A stretch of DNA of 64,000 nt from Pollutimonas bauzanensis (GTDB lineage: Bacteria > Pseudomonadota > Gammaproteobacteria > Burkholderiales > Burkholderiaceae_B), in assembly GCF_900129885.1 (NCBI RefSeq), contig NZ_FQXE01000003.1, positions 434,001 to 498,000 on the forward strand, in the 5' to 3' direction. The notes beneath the pieces were generated by a model, which worked only from the letters and a program-made list of their open reading frames with translations, had not been told where the DNA came from and ran no database searches. This document shows positions 46,616 through 58,217 of the stretch, in pieces. Position numbers and translations under genes: made by a program. Each line of letters starts with the position of its first letter. The stretch's first letter is position 1.

Positions 46616-46780
46616 GACACCCCCAACAGCCAAGCAGCGTGTTAAGCATAAGCCGGCGCAGCGTATAAAGCATAAAGCCAGCGGCGTGTTAAGGACACCC
46701 CCAACAGCCAAGCGGCGTGTTAAGCATAAGCCAGCACAGCGTGTTAAGCATAAAGCCAGCGGCGTGTTAAACACAAAAAC
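46602..46780. repeat. 78-bp tandem repeat, about 2.3 copies
   Basis: Units at 46602-46679 and 46680-46757, then a partial unit from 46758. Each begins AGCGGCGTGTTAAGGACACC and contains internal GCGTGTTAAGCATAA sub-repeats. Unit 1 and unit 2 differ at only a few positions. The unit overlaps the right edge of the 310-bp element, suggesting it grew from that edge. The remaining 46781-46857 holds nothing I recognise. Confidence 0.85.
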
Positions 46781-46857
46781 ACTCGCCAATGCACGACAGC
46801 GGCATGTAAAACACTTGCTGCGCCGGCATCAGCAAGGCGGCAAGCGCCACTGCCGCT

Positions 46858-47952
46858 CTATAGATCGAACAGGCCGCCCAGGATCTTCCTGACTGGGGCG
46901 GGCAGGGCGGTGGAGGCCAGCTTTTCCACCGGCACCCACGCCTGGCGCGGCCCTGGCTCGGCAACCACGGTTGCGGCGCATTGCACATACCAGGGCTCTA
47001 TGTGCAGCTTGAAATGGGTGAAGGTATGCAAAAGGCCCGCCATCTTCTGCGCCTGATTGCTGGGCTGGCCCCAATTGCTACAGGCGACTTCCAATGCCGA
47101 AGCGTCGCCATATTGCGGCAAGCTCCACAAGCCGCCCCATATGCCCGGCGACAACTGCTGTTCCAGCAGAATGCTTCCCGCCTGGTGCAGGACGCTCCCC
47201 TCTTGGTGCAAAATCAGCATCTTGCACTCGCGCTCCGGGCTGGCCTTCTTCTGCTTCGGCGTGGGAAGCTCGTGCTGCACGCCATGGGCATAGGCATAGC
47301 ACCCCGCCTGCAAAGGGCAGCGGGCGCAGTCCGGGCGCCCGCGCGTACAGCAGTCCGAGCCCAGGTCCATCAGCCCCTGCGTATAGGCGGCCATGTCCAG
47401 AGCGGCGGGGGCGGCTTGCACGGCCTCCTCGGCCGTCTTCCACAGCAGCTGCTCCGTGGCGCGCTGGCTGCTTACGCCATAAATGCCGAAATAGCGCGTG
47501 AATACACGTTTGACGTTGCCGTCCATGATGGGGCTGCGCGTGCCATAGGCGAAGGCCGCGATGGCCGCCGCGGTCGACCGGCCTATGCCCGGCAAGGTGG
47601 CGATCTGCTCGGGAGTGTCCGGAAACCGTCCGTCCCAATGGGCGGCGAGCTCCTGGGCGCAGCGATGCAGATTGCGCGCGCGGGCATAGTAGCCCAGCCC
47701 CGCCCAGTAAGGCATGACCTCGTCCTGGCTGGCCCGCGCCAGGGCGGGAATGTCGGGGAAGCGGGACAGGAAGCGCTCGTAATAGCCCACGACCGTGGCC
47801 ACCTGCGTCTGCTGCAGCATGATTTCCGACAGCCATATCCGGTAGGCGTCGCGCGTGCCCTGCCATGGCAGGTGGTGGCGGCCGTGCCGCTTTTGCCACT
47901 CGACGACGGCGCCGGCGAACTCGGCCAGCCGCGGTTCCTGGTTCAAGAACAT
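46858..47952 (-). CDS. mutY: Adenine DNA glycosylase
   Basis: A 364-residue base-excision repair enzyme that removes A opposite 8-oxoG. The HhH-GPD domain carries the catalytic Glu in LSEIMLQQTQV and the Asp in PGIGRSTAAAI...IMDGNVKRV. The [4Fe-4S] loop is C-x6-C-x2-C-x5-C (CTRGRPDCARCPLQAGC). The C-terminal Nudix-like 8-oxoG recognition domain (about 235-360) is present, with LLHTFTHFKLHI. ATG 47952 overlaps the ftsX stop by one base (TGATG), so mutY is the last gene of an ftsE-ftsX-mutY operon. Confidence 0.96.
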   Translation of the reverse strand: MFLNQEPRLAEFAGAVVEWQKRHGRHHLPWQGTRDAYRIWLSEIMLQQTQVATVVGYYERFLSRFPDIPALARASQDEVMPYWAGLGYYARARNLHRCAQELAAHWDGRFPDTPEQIATLPGIGRSTAAAIAAFAYGTRSPIMDGNVKRVFTRYFGIYGVSSQRATEQLLWKTAEEAVQAAPAALDMAAYTQGLMDLGSDCCTRGRPDCARCPLQAGCYAYAHGVQHELPTPKQKKASPERECKMLILHQEGSVLHQAGSILLEQQLSPGIWGGLWSLPQYGDASALEVACSNWGQPSNQAQKMAGLLHTFTHFKLHIEPWYVQCAATVVAEPGPRQAWVPVEKLASTALPAPVRKILGGLFDL

Positions 47953-48860
47953 CAGAAGCGGGTATTGCGCGTCACGGACCAGCGCGCCGACAAGGCGGCC
48001 AGGATGGCCACGATCACGACCGCCAATAGCAGGTTGAGGCTTTCGGGCAGGCGCAAGACCACCTGCGTGCCATAGCTATTGGCCAGGCGCGCCAGCGCCG
48101 CGTTCAGCGGGTTGAGCGCCAGCGCGGAAAGGGCGATGGCGACCAGGCAGGAAATCACGCCGGTCAGGGCGCCAAGGTACAGGAAAGGGCGGCGCACGAA
48201 GGATTCCGTCGCGCCCACCAGCCGCGCCACGCCGATTTCTTCGCGCTGGGTAAGAGCCTGCATGCGCACCGTGTTGAACACCGTGGCCAGCACCACCAGC
48301 GCCACCCCGATGGCCAGCAGCCCCAGGCCGATGCGCACGAAGCCGAGTATGGCCTCCAGCCGCCGGACCCACTCGCTGTCCAGCTGCACCGAATCGACGT
48401 GATCGAGCTGGCGCCATTCCTGCGCCAGCGCGCTGGCCTGTTTGGCCAGGCCGGCGCTTTCGTGCAGGGTGACCACGACCGCGTCGGGCAGGGGATTGCT
48501 GGGCAGCACCGAAAGGGCGTCGGCCCAGGAGGGATTGGCCTTGAGCGTCTTGAGGGCGTCTTCGCGCGCCACGACCCGCACGGCCTGGATCTCCTGGGGG
48601 TGCTCGTCCTGCAGCCGCCGGGCCAGCTGGGCGGCGCTGCCGGCCGCCGCTCCCGGCTGCAGGAACAGCGTCACTTCGGGCGACACCGGAATCTGCCTGA
48701 CTACGGGCTGCGCCGATACCAGCACCGAGGCGGCGATAATCGGAATCGCCAGGGTCAGGCTGATGACCAGGATATTGGAGAGTGATGAAAAAGGCTGGGA
48801 CCAGAGGCGGCGCAAGGCCACCAGGCAGGCATAGCGATGTTGGCGCAGCCAGCGGCTCAT
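47952..48860 (-). CDS. ftsX: Cell-division ABC transporter permease FtsX
   Basis: A 302-residue inner-membrane protein with four membrane segments (one near residue 30; three in the C-terminal half, including VRIGLGLLAIGVALVVLATVFNTVRM). A periplasmic loop of about 130 residues sits after the first. With FtsE it activates septal peptidoglycan hydrolases through EnvC-type adaptors. Family points: the cytoplasmic N-terminus with ALRRLWSQPFSSLSNILVISL and EIGVARLVGATESFVRRPFLYLG. It overlaps ftsE by 4 bp. Confidence 0.95.
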   Translation of the reverse strand: MSRWLRQHRYACLVALRRLWSQPFSSLSNILVISLTLAIPIIAASVLVSAQPVVRQIPVSPEVTLFLQPGAAAGSAAQLARRLQDEHPQEIQAVRVVAREDALKTLKANPSWADALSVLPSNPLPDAVVVTLHESAGLAKQASALAQEWRQLDHVDSVQLDSEWVRRLEAILGFVRIGLGLLAIGVALVVLATVFNTVRMQALTQREEIGVARLVGATESFVRRPFLYLGALTGVISCLVAIALSALALNPLNAALARLANSYGTQVVLRLPESLNLLLAVVIVAILAALSARWSVTRNTRF

Positions 48861-49528
48861 TGCTTCACCCCCGGCGTGTCGGTGAACCGGCCCGCATCGA
48901 TGCGCAAGGTGCGCGATGTGTAGGCGGCCATGAGCGCCTGGTCGTGCGAGGCGATCAAGGTAGTCACGCCCACGCGGTTGAAGTCGCGGAACACCTCCAT
49001 GATGCGCCGGGCGCTTTCCTGGTCCAGGTTGGCGGTGGGTTCGTCGGCGATCAGGATCGCGGGACGGTTGACGATGGCGCGCGCGATCGCCAGGCGCTGC
49101 TGTTCGCCGCCCGACATTTCGATGGGATTGAGGTCTTCCTTGCCGGACAGCCCCACTTTTTCCATGGCGGCGCGCGCCCGCGTGCCGGCCAGCCGGGTTT
49201 CCAGCCCGGCTACGGCCAGGGGCAGCAGCACATTGTTGATGGCGTTGCGGTCGTACAGAAGATGGGTGTCCTGCAGGATGACGCCCACGGCGCGCCGCAG
49301 GTAGGGGCGCGCGCGCGACGGCATCTTGTCGATGCGGTGGCCATTGACATGCACCGTGCCCCGGCTGGGCGGCTCCAGGCCGCCTATCAGTTTCAGCAGG
49401 GTGGACTTGCCGGCGCCCGAAGGGCCGGAGACGAAGACGAATTCGCCGGGCTCGACCCGGAAATTGATATCCGCCAGGATATTCCGCCCACGCCCGTACG
49501 ATTTAAAAACGTGCTGAAATTCGATCAT
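48857..49528 (-). CDS. ftsE: Cell-division ATP-binding protein FtsE
   Basis: A 223-residue ABC ATPase partner of FtsX. Walker A GPSGAGKST, signature EMSGGEQQRLAIARAI, Walker B ILIADEPTANLD and the switch His (IASHDQAL) are intact. The start ATG 49528 (MIEFQHVFKSYG) matches the family N-terminus; the longer open frame up to 49639 does not. No clear SD precedes it. Divergent from aapJ across about 220 bp. Confidence 0.95.
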   Translation of the reverse strand: MIEFQHVFKSYGRGRNILADINFRVEPGEFVFVSGPSGAGKSTLLKLIGGLEPPSRGTVHVNGHRIDKMPSRARPYLRRAVGVILQDTHLLYDRNAINNVLLPLAVAGLETRLAGTRARAAMEKVGLSGKEDLNPIEMSGGEQQRLAIARAIVNRPAILIADEPTANLDQESARRIMEVFRDFNRVGVTTLIASHDQALMAAYTSRTLRIDAGRFTDTPGVKQ

Positions 49529-49751
49529 AGTGACATAAGTGTTAAGGCCTGCCTTATAGTAAAGGCTTACCGGCTGCCGGGCGAGCGCATAGATGCAGAG
49601 TATAGCGAGTGTCAGGGGGGTCGGCCCCAGGCGTCGCAAGGGATATCCCCCATGTTTTTAATGGATACCAACGGCTACGATTCGAACGCTAGCGGCACAA
49701 GCGTAATTGTATGCCGTGTTAATCAATTCGAACCAACGCAAGGAATGATCC

Positions 49752-50768
49752 ATGAAACTAATTAAAGCGGCCGCGCTGGGCGCATCGCTGTTTTTCTTTG
49801 CCGCTGCGTCCAATGCCGGCGAAACCCTGGACGCCGTCAAGAAAAAGGGCTTTGTCCAGTGCGGCGTACACACCGGGCTGCCCGGTTTTTCCCTGGCCAA
49901 CAGCAAAGGCGAATGGACCGGCATCGACGTCGATCTTTGCAGGGCCGTAGCTGCCATGATGTTCGGCGACGCCAAGAAATACAAGGCGGTGGCGCAGACT
50001 ACCCAGCAACGCTTCACGGCGCTGCAGTCGGGCGAAATCGATGTGCTGACGCGCAACACGACGGCAACCATGACGCGCGACACCACACTGGGCCTGATGA
50101 CGCCGGGCATCAACTATTACGACAGCCAGGGCATCATGGTCAAGACCAGCCTGGGTGTGAAAAGCGCCAAGGAACTGGGCGGCGCCGCGATCTGCGTGCA
50201 GCCTGGCACCACGACGGAACTGAACCTGGCCGACTGGTTCCGTTCCAACAAGCTGGAATTCAAGCCCGTGGTCATCAACAACCCCGACGAAGCCATGCGT
50301 TCGTACGAGGCGGGCCGCTGCGATGCCTACACCACGGACAAATCCGGCCTGGCCACGACGCGTTCCACCCTGTCCAAGCCTGACGACCATGTCATCCTGC
50401 CCGAGGACTTCTCCAAAGAGCCCCTGGGCCCCATGGTGCGCCAGGGCGACGACCCCTGGTTCATGGTGGTGCGCTGGGCCCTCAACACCATGCTCGAAGC
50501 CGAAGAGTACGGCATTACCTCCAAGAACGTCGATGAAATGGTCAAAAGCCCCAATCCCAACATCCAGCGCATTCTGGGTGTGACCGGCGAAATGGGCAAG
50601 GGCCTTGGGCTGGACAATAAATGGGCGTATAACATCATCAAGCAAGTCGGTAATTACGGCGAATCTTTCGCGCGCAATATCGGCACGGATTCGCCCATGA
50701 AGCTGGAGCGCGGCCTGAATGCGCAATGGCGCGACGGCGGTTTGATGTACGGCTGGCCGGTACGCTAG
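49752..50768 (+). CDS. aapJ: General L-amino-acid ABC transporter, substrate-binding protein (AapJ/BztA type)
   Basis: A 338-residue periplasmic receptor with a signal peptide (about 1-22, ending SNA-GETL). The PBP fold of polar-amino-acid type is shown by FVQCGVHTGLPGFSLANSKG, WTGIDVDLCRAVAAMMFG and SGEIDVLTRNTTATMTRD, the last a hallmark of AapJ/BztA. Length is longer than ordinary Lys/Arg/Gln receptors and fits this group. AAGGAATGATCC precedes ATG 49752. It leads an aapJ-Q-M-P operon; a hairpin after the stop should keep receptor mRNA in excess. Confidence 0.95.
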   Translation: MKLIKAAALGASLFFFAAASNAGETLDAVKKKGFVQCGVHTGLPGFSLANSKGEWTGIDVDLCRAVAAMMFGDAKKYKAVAQTTQQRFTALQSGEIDVLTRNTTATMTRDTTLGLMTPGINYYDSQGIMVKTSLGVKSAKELGGAAICVQPGTTTELNLADWFRSNKLEFKPVVINNPDEAMRSYEAGRCDAYTTDKSGLATTRSTLSKPDDHVILPEDFSKEPLGPMVRQGDDPWFMVVRWALNTMLEAEEYGITSKNVDEMVKSPNPNIQRILGVTGEMGKGLGLDNKWAYNIIKQVGNYGESFARNIGTDSPMKLERGLNAQWRDGGLMYGWPVR

Positions 50769-50789
50769 GCGGGTAGCCTCTGCAAGAAG

Positions 50790-50814
50790 GCCGGGCCGCG
50801 ACGGCCCGGCTTTT
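50790..50814 (+). terminator. Partial terminator/attenuator between aapJ and aapQ
   Basis: A perfect 9-bp stem, GCCGGGCCG / CGGCCCGGC, with a 3-nt loop (CGA), is followed by TTTTG. The short T-run suggests incomplete termination, giving more receptor than permease. Confidence 0.75.
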
Positions 50815-50854
50815 GAAAAAGGGGAGTGCTGCGTCAGGGTCCCCAAACGATTCA

Positions 50855-52048
50855 ATGTTTATGACGACGAAAAAAACACCTTTGCCTCAGGCGCCCAAAC
50901 GGCGTTTATCATGGAATGACCCTGGCGTCAGGGCCATCATTTATCAGGGGCTGATACTGGGGATCGTGGGCCTCGCGGTCTGGTATCTGGTTTCCAATAC
51001 GCTTTACAATCTGGCCGCGCGCAATATATCGACCGGTTTCGGCTTCGTGAATCGCGAGGCCGGCTTCGCCATCGGCGAATCCATCATTCCGTATACCCCG
51101 GCCGATACCTACGGCCGCGCCATCTGGGTGGGCCTGATCAATACCCTGCGCGTCTCCGTGGTGGGCATCATCGCCGCCACCTTGTTCGGCACATTGCTGG
51201 GCATCGCGCGCCTTTCCAAAAACTGGCTGCTGTCGCGCGTCGCCAGCGCCTATATCGAAGTCATGCGCAACATCCCCTTGTTGCTGCAGCTGTTTTTCTG
51301 GTACGCCATCATCACCGAAAGCATGCCCGGGCCGCGCCAGGCCCTGCATCCTTTGCCCGGGGTATTCATTTCCAACCGGGGCCTGAAACTGCCGTCCTTG
51401 CAGGGCGATGCGCTGGACTGGATGGTGGCGGGGCTGGCCCTGGCCATCGTCGGCATCGTGGTCATCGCGCATTGGGCCAGGAAGCGCCAGGACGCGACCG
51501 GCAAAATCTTTCCGCTGGTGCGCGTGGGGCTGGCCCTGCTCATCGCCCTGCCCGTCGCGGGCTGGCTGCTCAGCGGCGCGTCGCTCACGGTCGAGCTGCC
51601 GGAGCTCAAGGGCTTCAATTTCATCGGCGGCTTGTCGATGTCGCCCGAATTCACCGCGCTGCTGGCCGGGCTGGTGATGTACACCTCCGCCTTCGTGGCC
51701 GAAGTCGTGCGCTCCGGGATACAGTCGGTCAACCAGGGGCAATGGGAAGCGGCGGGCGCCATAGGCTTGTCCCGCGCCCGCATGCTGCGCCTGGTCATCC
51801 TGCCGCAGGCCCTGCGCGTCATCGTGCCGCCCATGACCAGCCAGTACCTGAATCTCACCAAGAACAGTTCGCTGGCCGTGGCTATCGGCTACCCCGACAT
51901 CGTCTCGGTGGTCAATACCACCCTGAACCAGACGGGCCAGGCGATCGAGGGCATCCTGATCATCATGGCGGCCTACCTGACCGTGAGCCTGTCGATCTCG
52001 ATCTTCATGAACTGGTATAACAAGCGCATTGCGCTGGTGGAGCGCTAA
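50855..52048 (+). CDS. aapQ: General L-amino-acid ABC transporter permease AapQ
   Basis: A 397-residue inner-membrane permease of the HisM family with the extended periplasmic region typical of AapQ/BztB (about 130-230). The EAA-type loop EAAGAIGLSRARMLRLVILPQALRVIVPP contacts the ATPase. The N-terminal cytoplasmic part has WNDPGVRAIIYQG. Two Met codons, 50855 and 50861, are possible starts with only weak SD. It is followed at once by aapM. Confidence 0.93.
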   Translation: MFMTTKKTPLPQAPKRRLSWNDPGVRAIIYQGLILGIVGLAVWYLVSNTLYNLAARNISTGFGFVNREAGFAIGESIIPYTPADTYGRAIWVGLINTLRVSVVGIIAATLFGTLLGIARLSKNWLLSRVASAYIEVMRNIPLLLQLFFWYAIITESMPGPRQALHPLPGVFISNRGLKLPSLQGDALDWMVAGLALAIVGIVVIAHWARKRQDATGKIFPLVRVGLALLIALPVAGWLLSGASLTVELPELKGFNFIGGLSMSPEFTALLAGLVMYTSAFVAEVVRSGIQSVNQGQWEAAGAIGLSRARMLRLVILPQALRVIVPPMTSQYLNLTKNSSLAVAIGYPDIVSVVNTTLNQTGQAIEGILIIMAAYLTVSLSISIFMNWYNKRIALVER

Positions 52049-53146
52049 ATGAGCCTGAATACCTCGACAGCGCCCGGCCTTCCGCCGCCTGCCGCCCATC
52101 AAGGCGTCATGGCGTGGATGCGGGCCAGCCTGTTTTCATCGCCCCTGAACACACTGCTCACCGTCCTGGTGGCGTGGCTGCTGCTGATGATAGTGCCCGC
52201 CATGGTCGAATGGCTGTTCATCCGCGCCAATTTCGACGCCGCCAACGCCCAGGAATGCCGCGCTTCCGGCGGCGCCTGCTGGGCCTTCATCGCCGAAAAG
52301 CACCGCCTGATCCTCTTCGGCATTTATCCCTACGATGAGCAGTGGCGGCCACTGCTGGCCAGCATCGTTCTGGTCGCCGTGATCGCCTGCAGCTGCGTGC
52401 GCTGGTTCTGGAAGCCATCGCTGCTCCTGATCTGGGTCGTCGCCCTGAGCGCCGTGGCGCTCTTGATGTGGGGCGGCGTCTTCGGCCTGACCTACGTGGA
52501 AAACGACAGGTGGGGCGGCCTGCCGCTGACCTTGATACTCGCCACCTTCGGCATCGCCTTCGCCTTTCCGCTGGGCCTGCTGCTCGCTCTGGGCCGGCGT
52601 TCGCACATGCCCGCGGTCAAGGCATTGTGCGTGATCTACATCGAGCTCATACGCGGCGTGCCGCTGATCAGCCTGCTGTTCATGTCCTCGGTCATGCTGC
52701 CTCTGTTCCTGCCGGAAGGCTTCAGCATAGACAAGCTGCTGCGCGCCCAGATCGCCATCATCCTCTTTGCCGCGGCCTACGTGGCGGAAACCGTGCGCGG
52801 CGGCCTGCAGGCCATACCCAAAGGCCAGTACGAGGGCGCCGATTCGCTGGGCCTGAGCTACTGGCAGCAGATGCGCAAGATCATCCTGCCGCAGGCCCTC
52901 AAGGTAGTGATACCGCCGCTGGTGGGGATTTTCATCTCGCTGTTCAAGGATACCTCCCTGGTCGTCATCATCGGCATCTTCGACCTCACGCAGGCCGCCA
53001 AGACCGCCGTCGCCGACGCGGCCTGGCGCGGCTTCAGCGCCGAGGCCTACCTGTTCATCGCATTCATTTATTTCATTTTCTGCTTTTCGATTTCCCGCTA
53101 CAGCCAGTCGCTGGAAAAGCACTTGCGCACGGGATATCAGCGGTGA
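52049..53146 (+). CDS. aapM: General L-amino-acid ABC transporter permease AapM
   Basis: The 365-residue second permease subunit, partner of AapQ. Membrane segments flank a periplasmic loop containing C-x6-C (ECRASGGAC). The coupling loop YEGADSLGLSYWQQMRKIILPQALKVVIPP is present, followed by SLFKDTSLVVIIG. ATG 52049 directly abuts the aapQ stop codon, so the subunits are co-translated. Confidence 0.94.
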   Translation: MSLNTSTAPGLPPPAAHQGVMAWMRASLFSSPLNTLLTVLVAWLLLMIVPAMVEWLFIRANFDAANAQECRASGGACWAFIAEKHRLILFGIYPYDEQWRPLLASIVLVAVIACSCVRWFWKPSLLLIWVVALSAVALLMWGGVFGLTYVENDRWGGLPLTLILATFGIAFAFPLGLLLALGRRSHMPAVKALCVIYIELIRGVPLISLLFMSSVMLPLFLPEGFSIDKLLRAQIAIILFAAAYVAETVRGGLQAIPKGQYEGADSLGLSYWQQMRKIILPQALKVVIPPLVGIFISLFKDTSLVVIIGIFDLTQAAKTAVADAAWRGFSAEAYLFIAFIYFIFCFSISRYSQSLEKHLRTGYQR

Positions 53147-53200
53147 CCAACATCACATGTGCAACCGTGCGGGCGCAGATTCAAACAAGGGAGTACAGAC

Positions 53201-53941
53201 ATGTCTGAGGCCATTATCCGCCTGGAGGATGTCAACAAGTGGTTCGGGCAGTTTCATGTCCTGCGCAACATCAATCTCGATGTGGGGCGGGGCGAAAGGA
53301 TAGTCATCTGCGGGCCCTCGGGCTCCGGCAAGTCCACCATGATACGTTGCATCAATCGCCTGGAAGAACACCAGCAGGGCACCATCATCGTCGACGGCGT
53401 CGAGCTCACCAACGACCTCAAGCAGATCGAGGCCATACGCCGCGACGTCGGCATGGTGTTCCAGCATTTCAATCTTTTTCCGCACCTGACGGTCCTGGAG
53501 AACCTGACGCTGGGTCCGGTATGGGTGCTCAAGAAATCACGCGCCGAAGCCGAAGCGGCGGCCATGAAGTACCTGGAACGGGTGCGCATTCCGGACCAGG
53601 CCGCCAAGTATCCGGGCCAGCTTTCCGGCGGCCAGCAACAGCGCGTGGCGATTGCGCGTTCCCTGTGCATGAGCCCCAAGATCATGCTGTTCGACGAACC
53701 CACTTCGGCGCTGGACCCCGAGATGGTCAAGGAAGTGCTGGACGTGATGGTGGGCCTGGCCGAAGAGAGCGGGATGACCATGCTGTGCGTGACGCATGAA
53801 ATGGGCTTCGCGCGCAAGGTCGCCGACCGGGTCATTTTCATGGACCAGGGCGAAATCATCGAAGAAAACACGCCGGACGCCTTCTTTGACAACCCCCAGA
53901 ACGAGCGCACCAAGCTGTTCCTGAGCCAGATTCTGCATTAA
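53201..53941 (+). CDS. aapP: General L-amino-acid ABC transporter ATP-binding protein AapP
   Basis: A 246-residue ATPase energising the AapQM permease. Walker [10 protein letters not shown], signature [16 protein letters not shown], Walker [13 protein letters not shown] and switch His ([16 protein letters not shown]) are complete. AAGGGAG precedes ATG 53201. The block [22 protein letters not shown] is typical of polar-amino-acid ATPases. Last gene of the operon. Confidence 0.95.
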   Translation: MSEAIIRLEDVNKWFGQFHVLRNINLDVGRGERIVICGPSGSGKSTMIRCINRLEEHQQGTIIVDGVELTNDLKQIEAIRRDVGMVFQHFNLFPHLTVLENLTLGPVWVLKKSRAEAEAAAMKYLERVRIPDQAAKYPGQLSGGQQQRVAIARSLCMSPKIMLFDEPTSALDPEMVKEVLDVMVGLAEESGMTMLCVTHEMGFARKVADRVIFMDQGEIIEENTPDAFFDNPQNERTKLFLSQILH

Positions 53942-54046
53942 GCCGATCGAGTGTTGCGCATACCGTACAGGCGCGCTCGCGCGCGCGGCTCAAATGGTGT
54001 ACGGTTATGCCTCTTTATTATTTTTCATGACAAGGCATTACATCCT

Positions 54047-55039
54047 ATGTTGTCCGCTTTGAAATCCTGGCCCGCCGCGGCCCTGGCGGCCTGCCTGGCC
54101 TTTTCCGCGGCCGCCCCGGCCGCCGCGCAAGAATTCCCCTCGCGGCCCATTACCTTCATCGTGCCTTATGCGCCGGGCGGCCCCCTGGACAGCATGGCGC
54201 GCCTGCTGGCAGAAAGGGTGCAGCCGGACCTGGGCAGCGTCATCGTGGAAAACCGCCCCGGCGCGGGCGGCAACATAGGCGCCAGCATTGCGGCCAAGGC
54301 CAAGCCCGACGGCTACACGCTGGTCATGGGCGCGGTCGCCACGAATGCGATCAACCCCTGGCTGTACGAGAAGCTGCCCTTCGACCCGGTCAAGAGCTTC
54401 GAGCCGGTGACCCTGGTCGCGTCGGTGCCCAATGTGCTGATCCTGAACAATGAATTCGCCAAGGCCAATGGCATCGATTCGGTCGCCGGCCTGGTGGCGT
54501 ATGCCAAGAAAAACCCCGACCAGTTGAACTTCGCTTCGGGCGGCAACGGCAGCGCGGGCCATCTGGCCGGAGAGCTGCTGAATGTCCGCTCGGGCATCAA
54601 GACGGTGCACGTGCCCTATGCCGGCGCGTCCCCGGCCAAGCTGGCCCTGCTTGGCGGCCAGGTCAACTTCATGTTCGACAACCTGGCGTCCGCCACCCCC
54701 CTGATAAGCGAAGGCAAGGTCAAGGCCCTGGCCGTCACCACGGTGGAGCGCGCTTCCTCCTTGCCGGACCTTCCGACCATGCAGCAGGAAGGCATCGCCA
54801 ATTTCGACCTGGGCACCTGGTTCGGCGTATTCACCACGGGCGGCACGCCCAAGGCGGTGGTCGACAAGCTCAATGCGGCGTATGTAAAGGCGCTGCAAGA
54901 CCCGGCCGTGCGCAAGAGCCTGCTGACCATGGGTTCGGACGCCAAGCCCACGACTCCCGAGGAATTCGCCGAACTGGTCAAGCACGACCTGGCCAAGTAC
55001 AAGGAGATCGTCCAGGTATCGGGCGCCAAGCTGTTCTGA
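54047..55039 (+). CDS. Bug/TctC family periplasmic substrate-binding protein (third copy)
   Basis: A 330-residue receptor. The signal peptide ends at about AAPAAAQ-EFPS. Motifs PSRPITFIVPYAPGGPLDSM, ENRPGAGGNIGASIAAKAKP and KPDGYTLVMGAVATNAINP are present. I start at ATG 54047; the frame is open to 53951, but the extension would bury the signal peptide. It is a stand-alone gene with no enzyme or transporter beside it, and its ligand cannot be guessed. Confidence 0.92.
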   Translation: MLSALKSWPAAALAACLAFSAAAPAAAQEFPSRPITFIVPYAPGGPLDSMARLLAERVQPDLGSVIVENRPGAGGNIGASIAAKAKPDGYTLVMGAVATNAINPWLYEKLPFDPVKSFEPVTLVASVPNVLILNNEFAKANGIDSVAGLVAYAKKNPDQLNFASGGNGSAGHLAGELLNVRSGIKTVHVPYAGASPAKLALLGGQVNFMFDNLASATPLISEGKVKALAVTTVERASSLPDLPTMQQEGIANFDLGTWFGVFTTGGTPKAVVDKLNAAYVKALQDPAVRKSLLTMGSDAKPTTPEEFAELVKHDLAKYKEIVQVSGAKLF

Positions 55040-55212
55040 CGATAGGGATGGGGCGCGCAAGCGCTCCATAATGTGAAGGGCTCCGGCAGATAGTCAACAA
55101 AAGTAAATCGCTCGCTTACAGAACCAAAATGTAACACTTGCCCGCGGGTTGCCTTGCTAGCATAGTGGCCAGCAGAGACTACCCCTGCTTACCCATGGGA
55201 AAGGAGAATTAC

Positions 55213-55875
55213 ATGAAAGTATCTATGCGTGCGAGCCGGATCGCTACCTGCATCAGCATTGCGGCCTTGATGGCCGGCTGCGCCAATTTGAACGACATGG
55301 GCACCGGCGGCAAGACCGCCGTGGGCGCCGGGGCCGGCGCCGCCGTCGGCGCGGGGCTGGGGGCGCTGATCGGGGACAGCAGCAAGGCCGCCGCCATAGG
55401 CGCCGGCATCGGCGCCGTTGCGGGCGGCATCGCCGGCTATAACTGGAAGGGCGTCAAGAACGACGTGGAAAAATCCGGCGCCAGCAGCCTGGGCGTGGAT
55501 GTGACCGAAATGCCCGACGGCACTTTGCGGGTGAATATCCCCAGCAATGTCTCCTTCGACACCAACAAGTATGCATTGAAGCCGGCCTTGCTGCCGGTGC
55601 TCGACAGTGTCGCGCGGGCCCTGGTGCAGCATCCTGAATTGCGCGCCAAGTCTATCGGCTATACCGACAGCACCGGTTCGGACGCCACCAACCAGACCCT
55701 GTCGGTCAACCGGGCGCGCGCTGTCGCCAATTACCTCACCCAGCAGGGCGTTCCCACCGGCAATCTGACCGCCGAAGGGCGCGGCCCCAGCAACCCGCTG
55801 GCCGACAACGCCACCGCCGAAGGCCGCGCCATGAACCGCCGCGTCGAACTGTACCTGTACGCGATCCAGAAGTAG
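55213..55875 (+). CDS. OmpA-family lipoprotein with glycine-zipper domain
   Basis: A 220-residue outer-membrane protein. A lipoprotein signal ends in LMAGC, so Cys would be acylated. A glycine-zipper segment (about 35-75, AVGAGAGAAVGAGLGALIG) is followed by an OmpA C-terminal peptidoglycan-binding domain (about 105-220). In it GYTDSTGSDATNQTLSVNRARAVANYL and NRRVELYL contain the Asp and Arg that bind meso-diaminopimelate. AAGGAG precedes ATG 55213. It resembles YiaD-type proteins that stiffen the envelope. Confidence 0.92.
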   Translation: MKVSMRASRIATCISIAALMAGCANLNDMGTGGKTAVGAGAGAAVGAGLGALIGDSSKAAAIGAGIGAVAGGIAGYNWKGVKNDVEKSGASSLGVDVTEMPDGTLRVNIPSNVSFDTNKYALKPALLPVLDSVARALVQHPELRAKSIGYTDSTGSDATNQTLSVNRARAVANYLTQQGVPTGNLTAEGRGPSNPLADNATAEGRAMNRRVELYLYAIQK

Positions 55876-55901
55876 CGCCCGGTTCCCGCCGTTATCGTCA
55901 T

Positions 55902-55931
55902 GAAAAGGCGCCCCTTTCGGGGCGCCTTTTC
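55902..55931. terminator. Bidirectional rho-independent terminator
   Basis: GAAAAGGCGCCCC-TTTC-GGGGCGCCTTTTC: a perfect stem with A4 and T4 on its two flanks, between the convergent OmpA lipoprotein and thiC genes. It can serve both. Confidence 0.92.
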
Positions 55932-55951
55932 TATCCGGCCCGCGCGGCGGT

Positions 55952-58206
<2,255 letters not shown>

Positions 58207-58217
58207 CGAACAGGACA

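Noticed and set aside
46602-46780. Possible CRISPR-like array
   Set aside because: Units are contiguous 78-bp tandem copies without unique spacers, and no cas gene is near.
46053-46892. 279-residue frame across the rodA-mutY gap
   Set aside because: Consists of the palindromic element, the 310-bp repeat and the 78-bp tandem units; low-complexity product (repeated KHKASGVL), no family.
52136-53122. 328-residue minus-strand frame opposite aapM
   Set aside because: Antisense shadow of a membrane-protein gene: Gln/His/Asp-rich with no domain.
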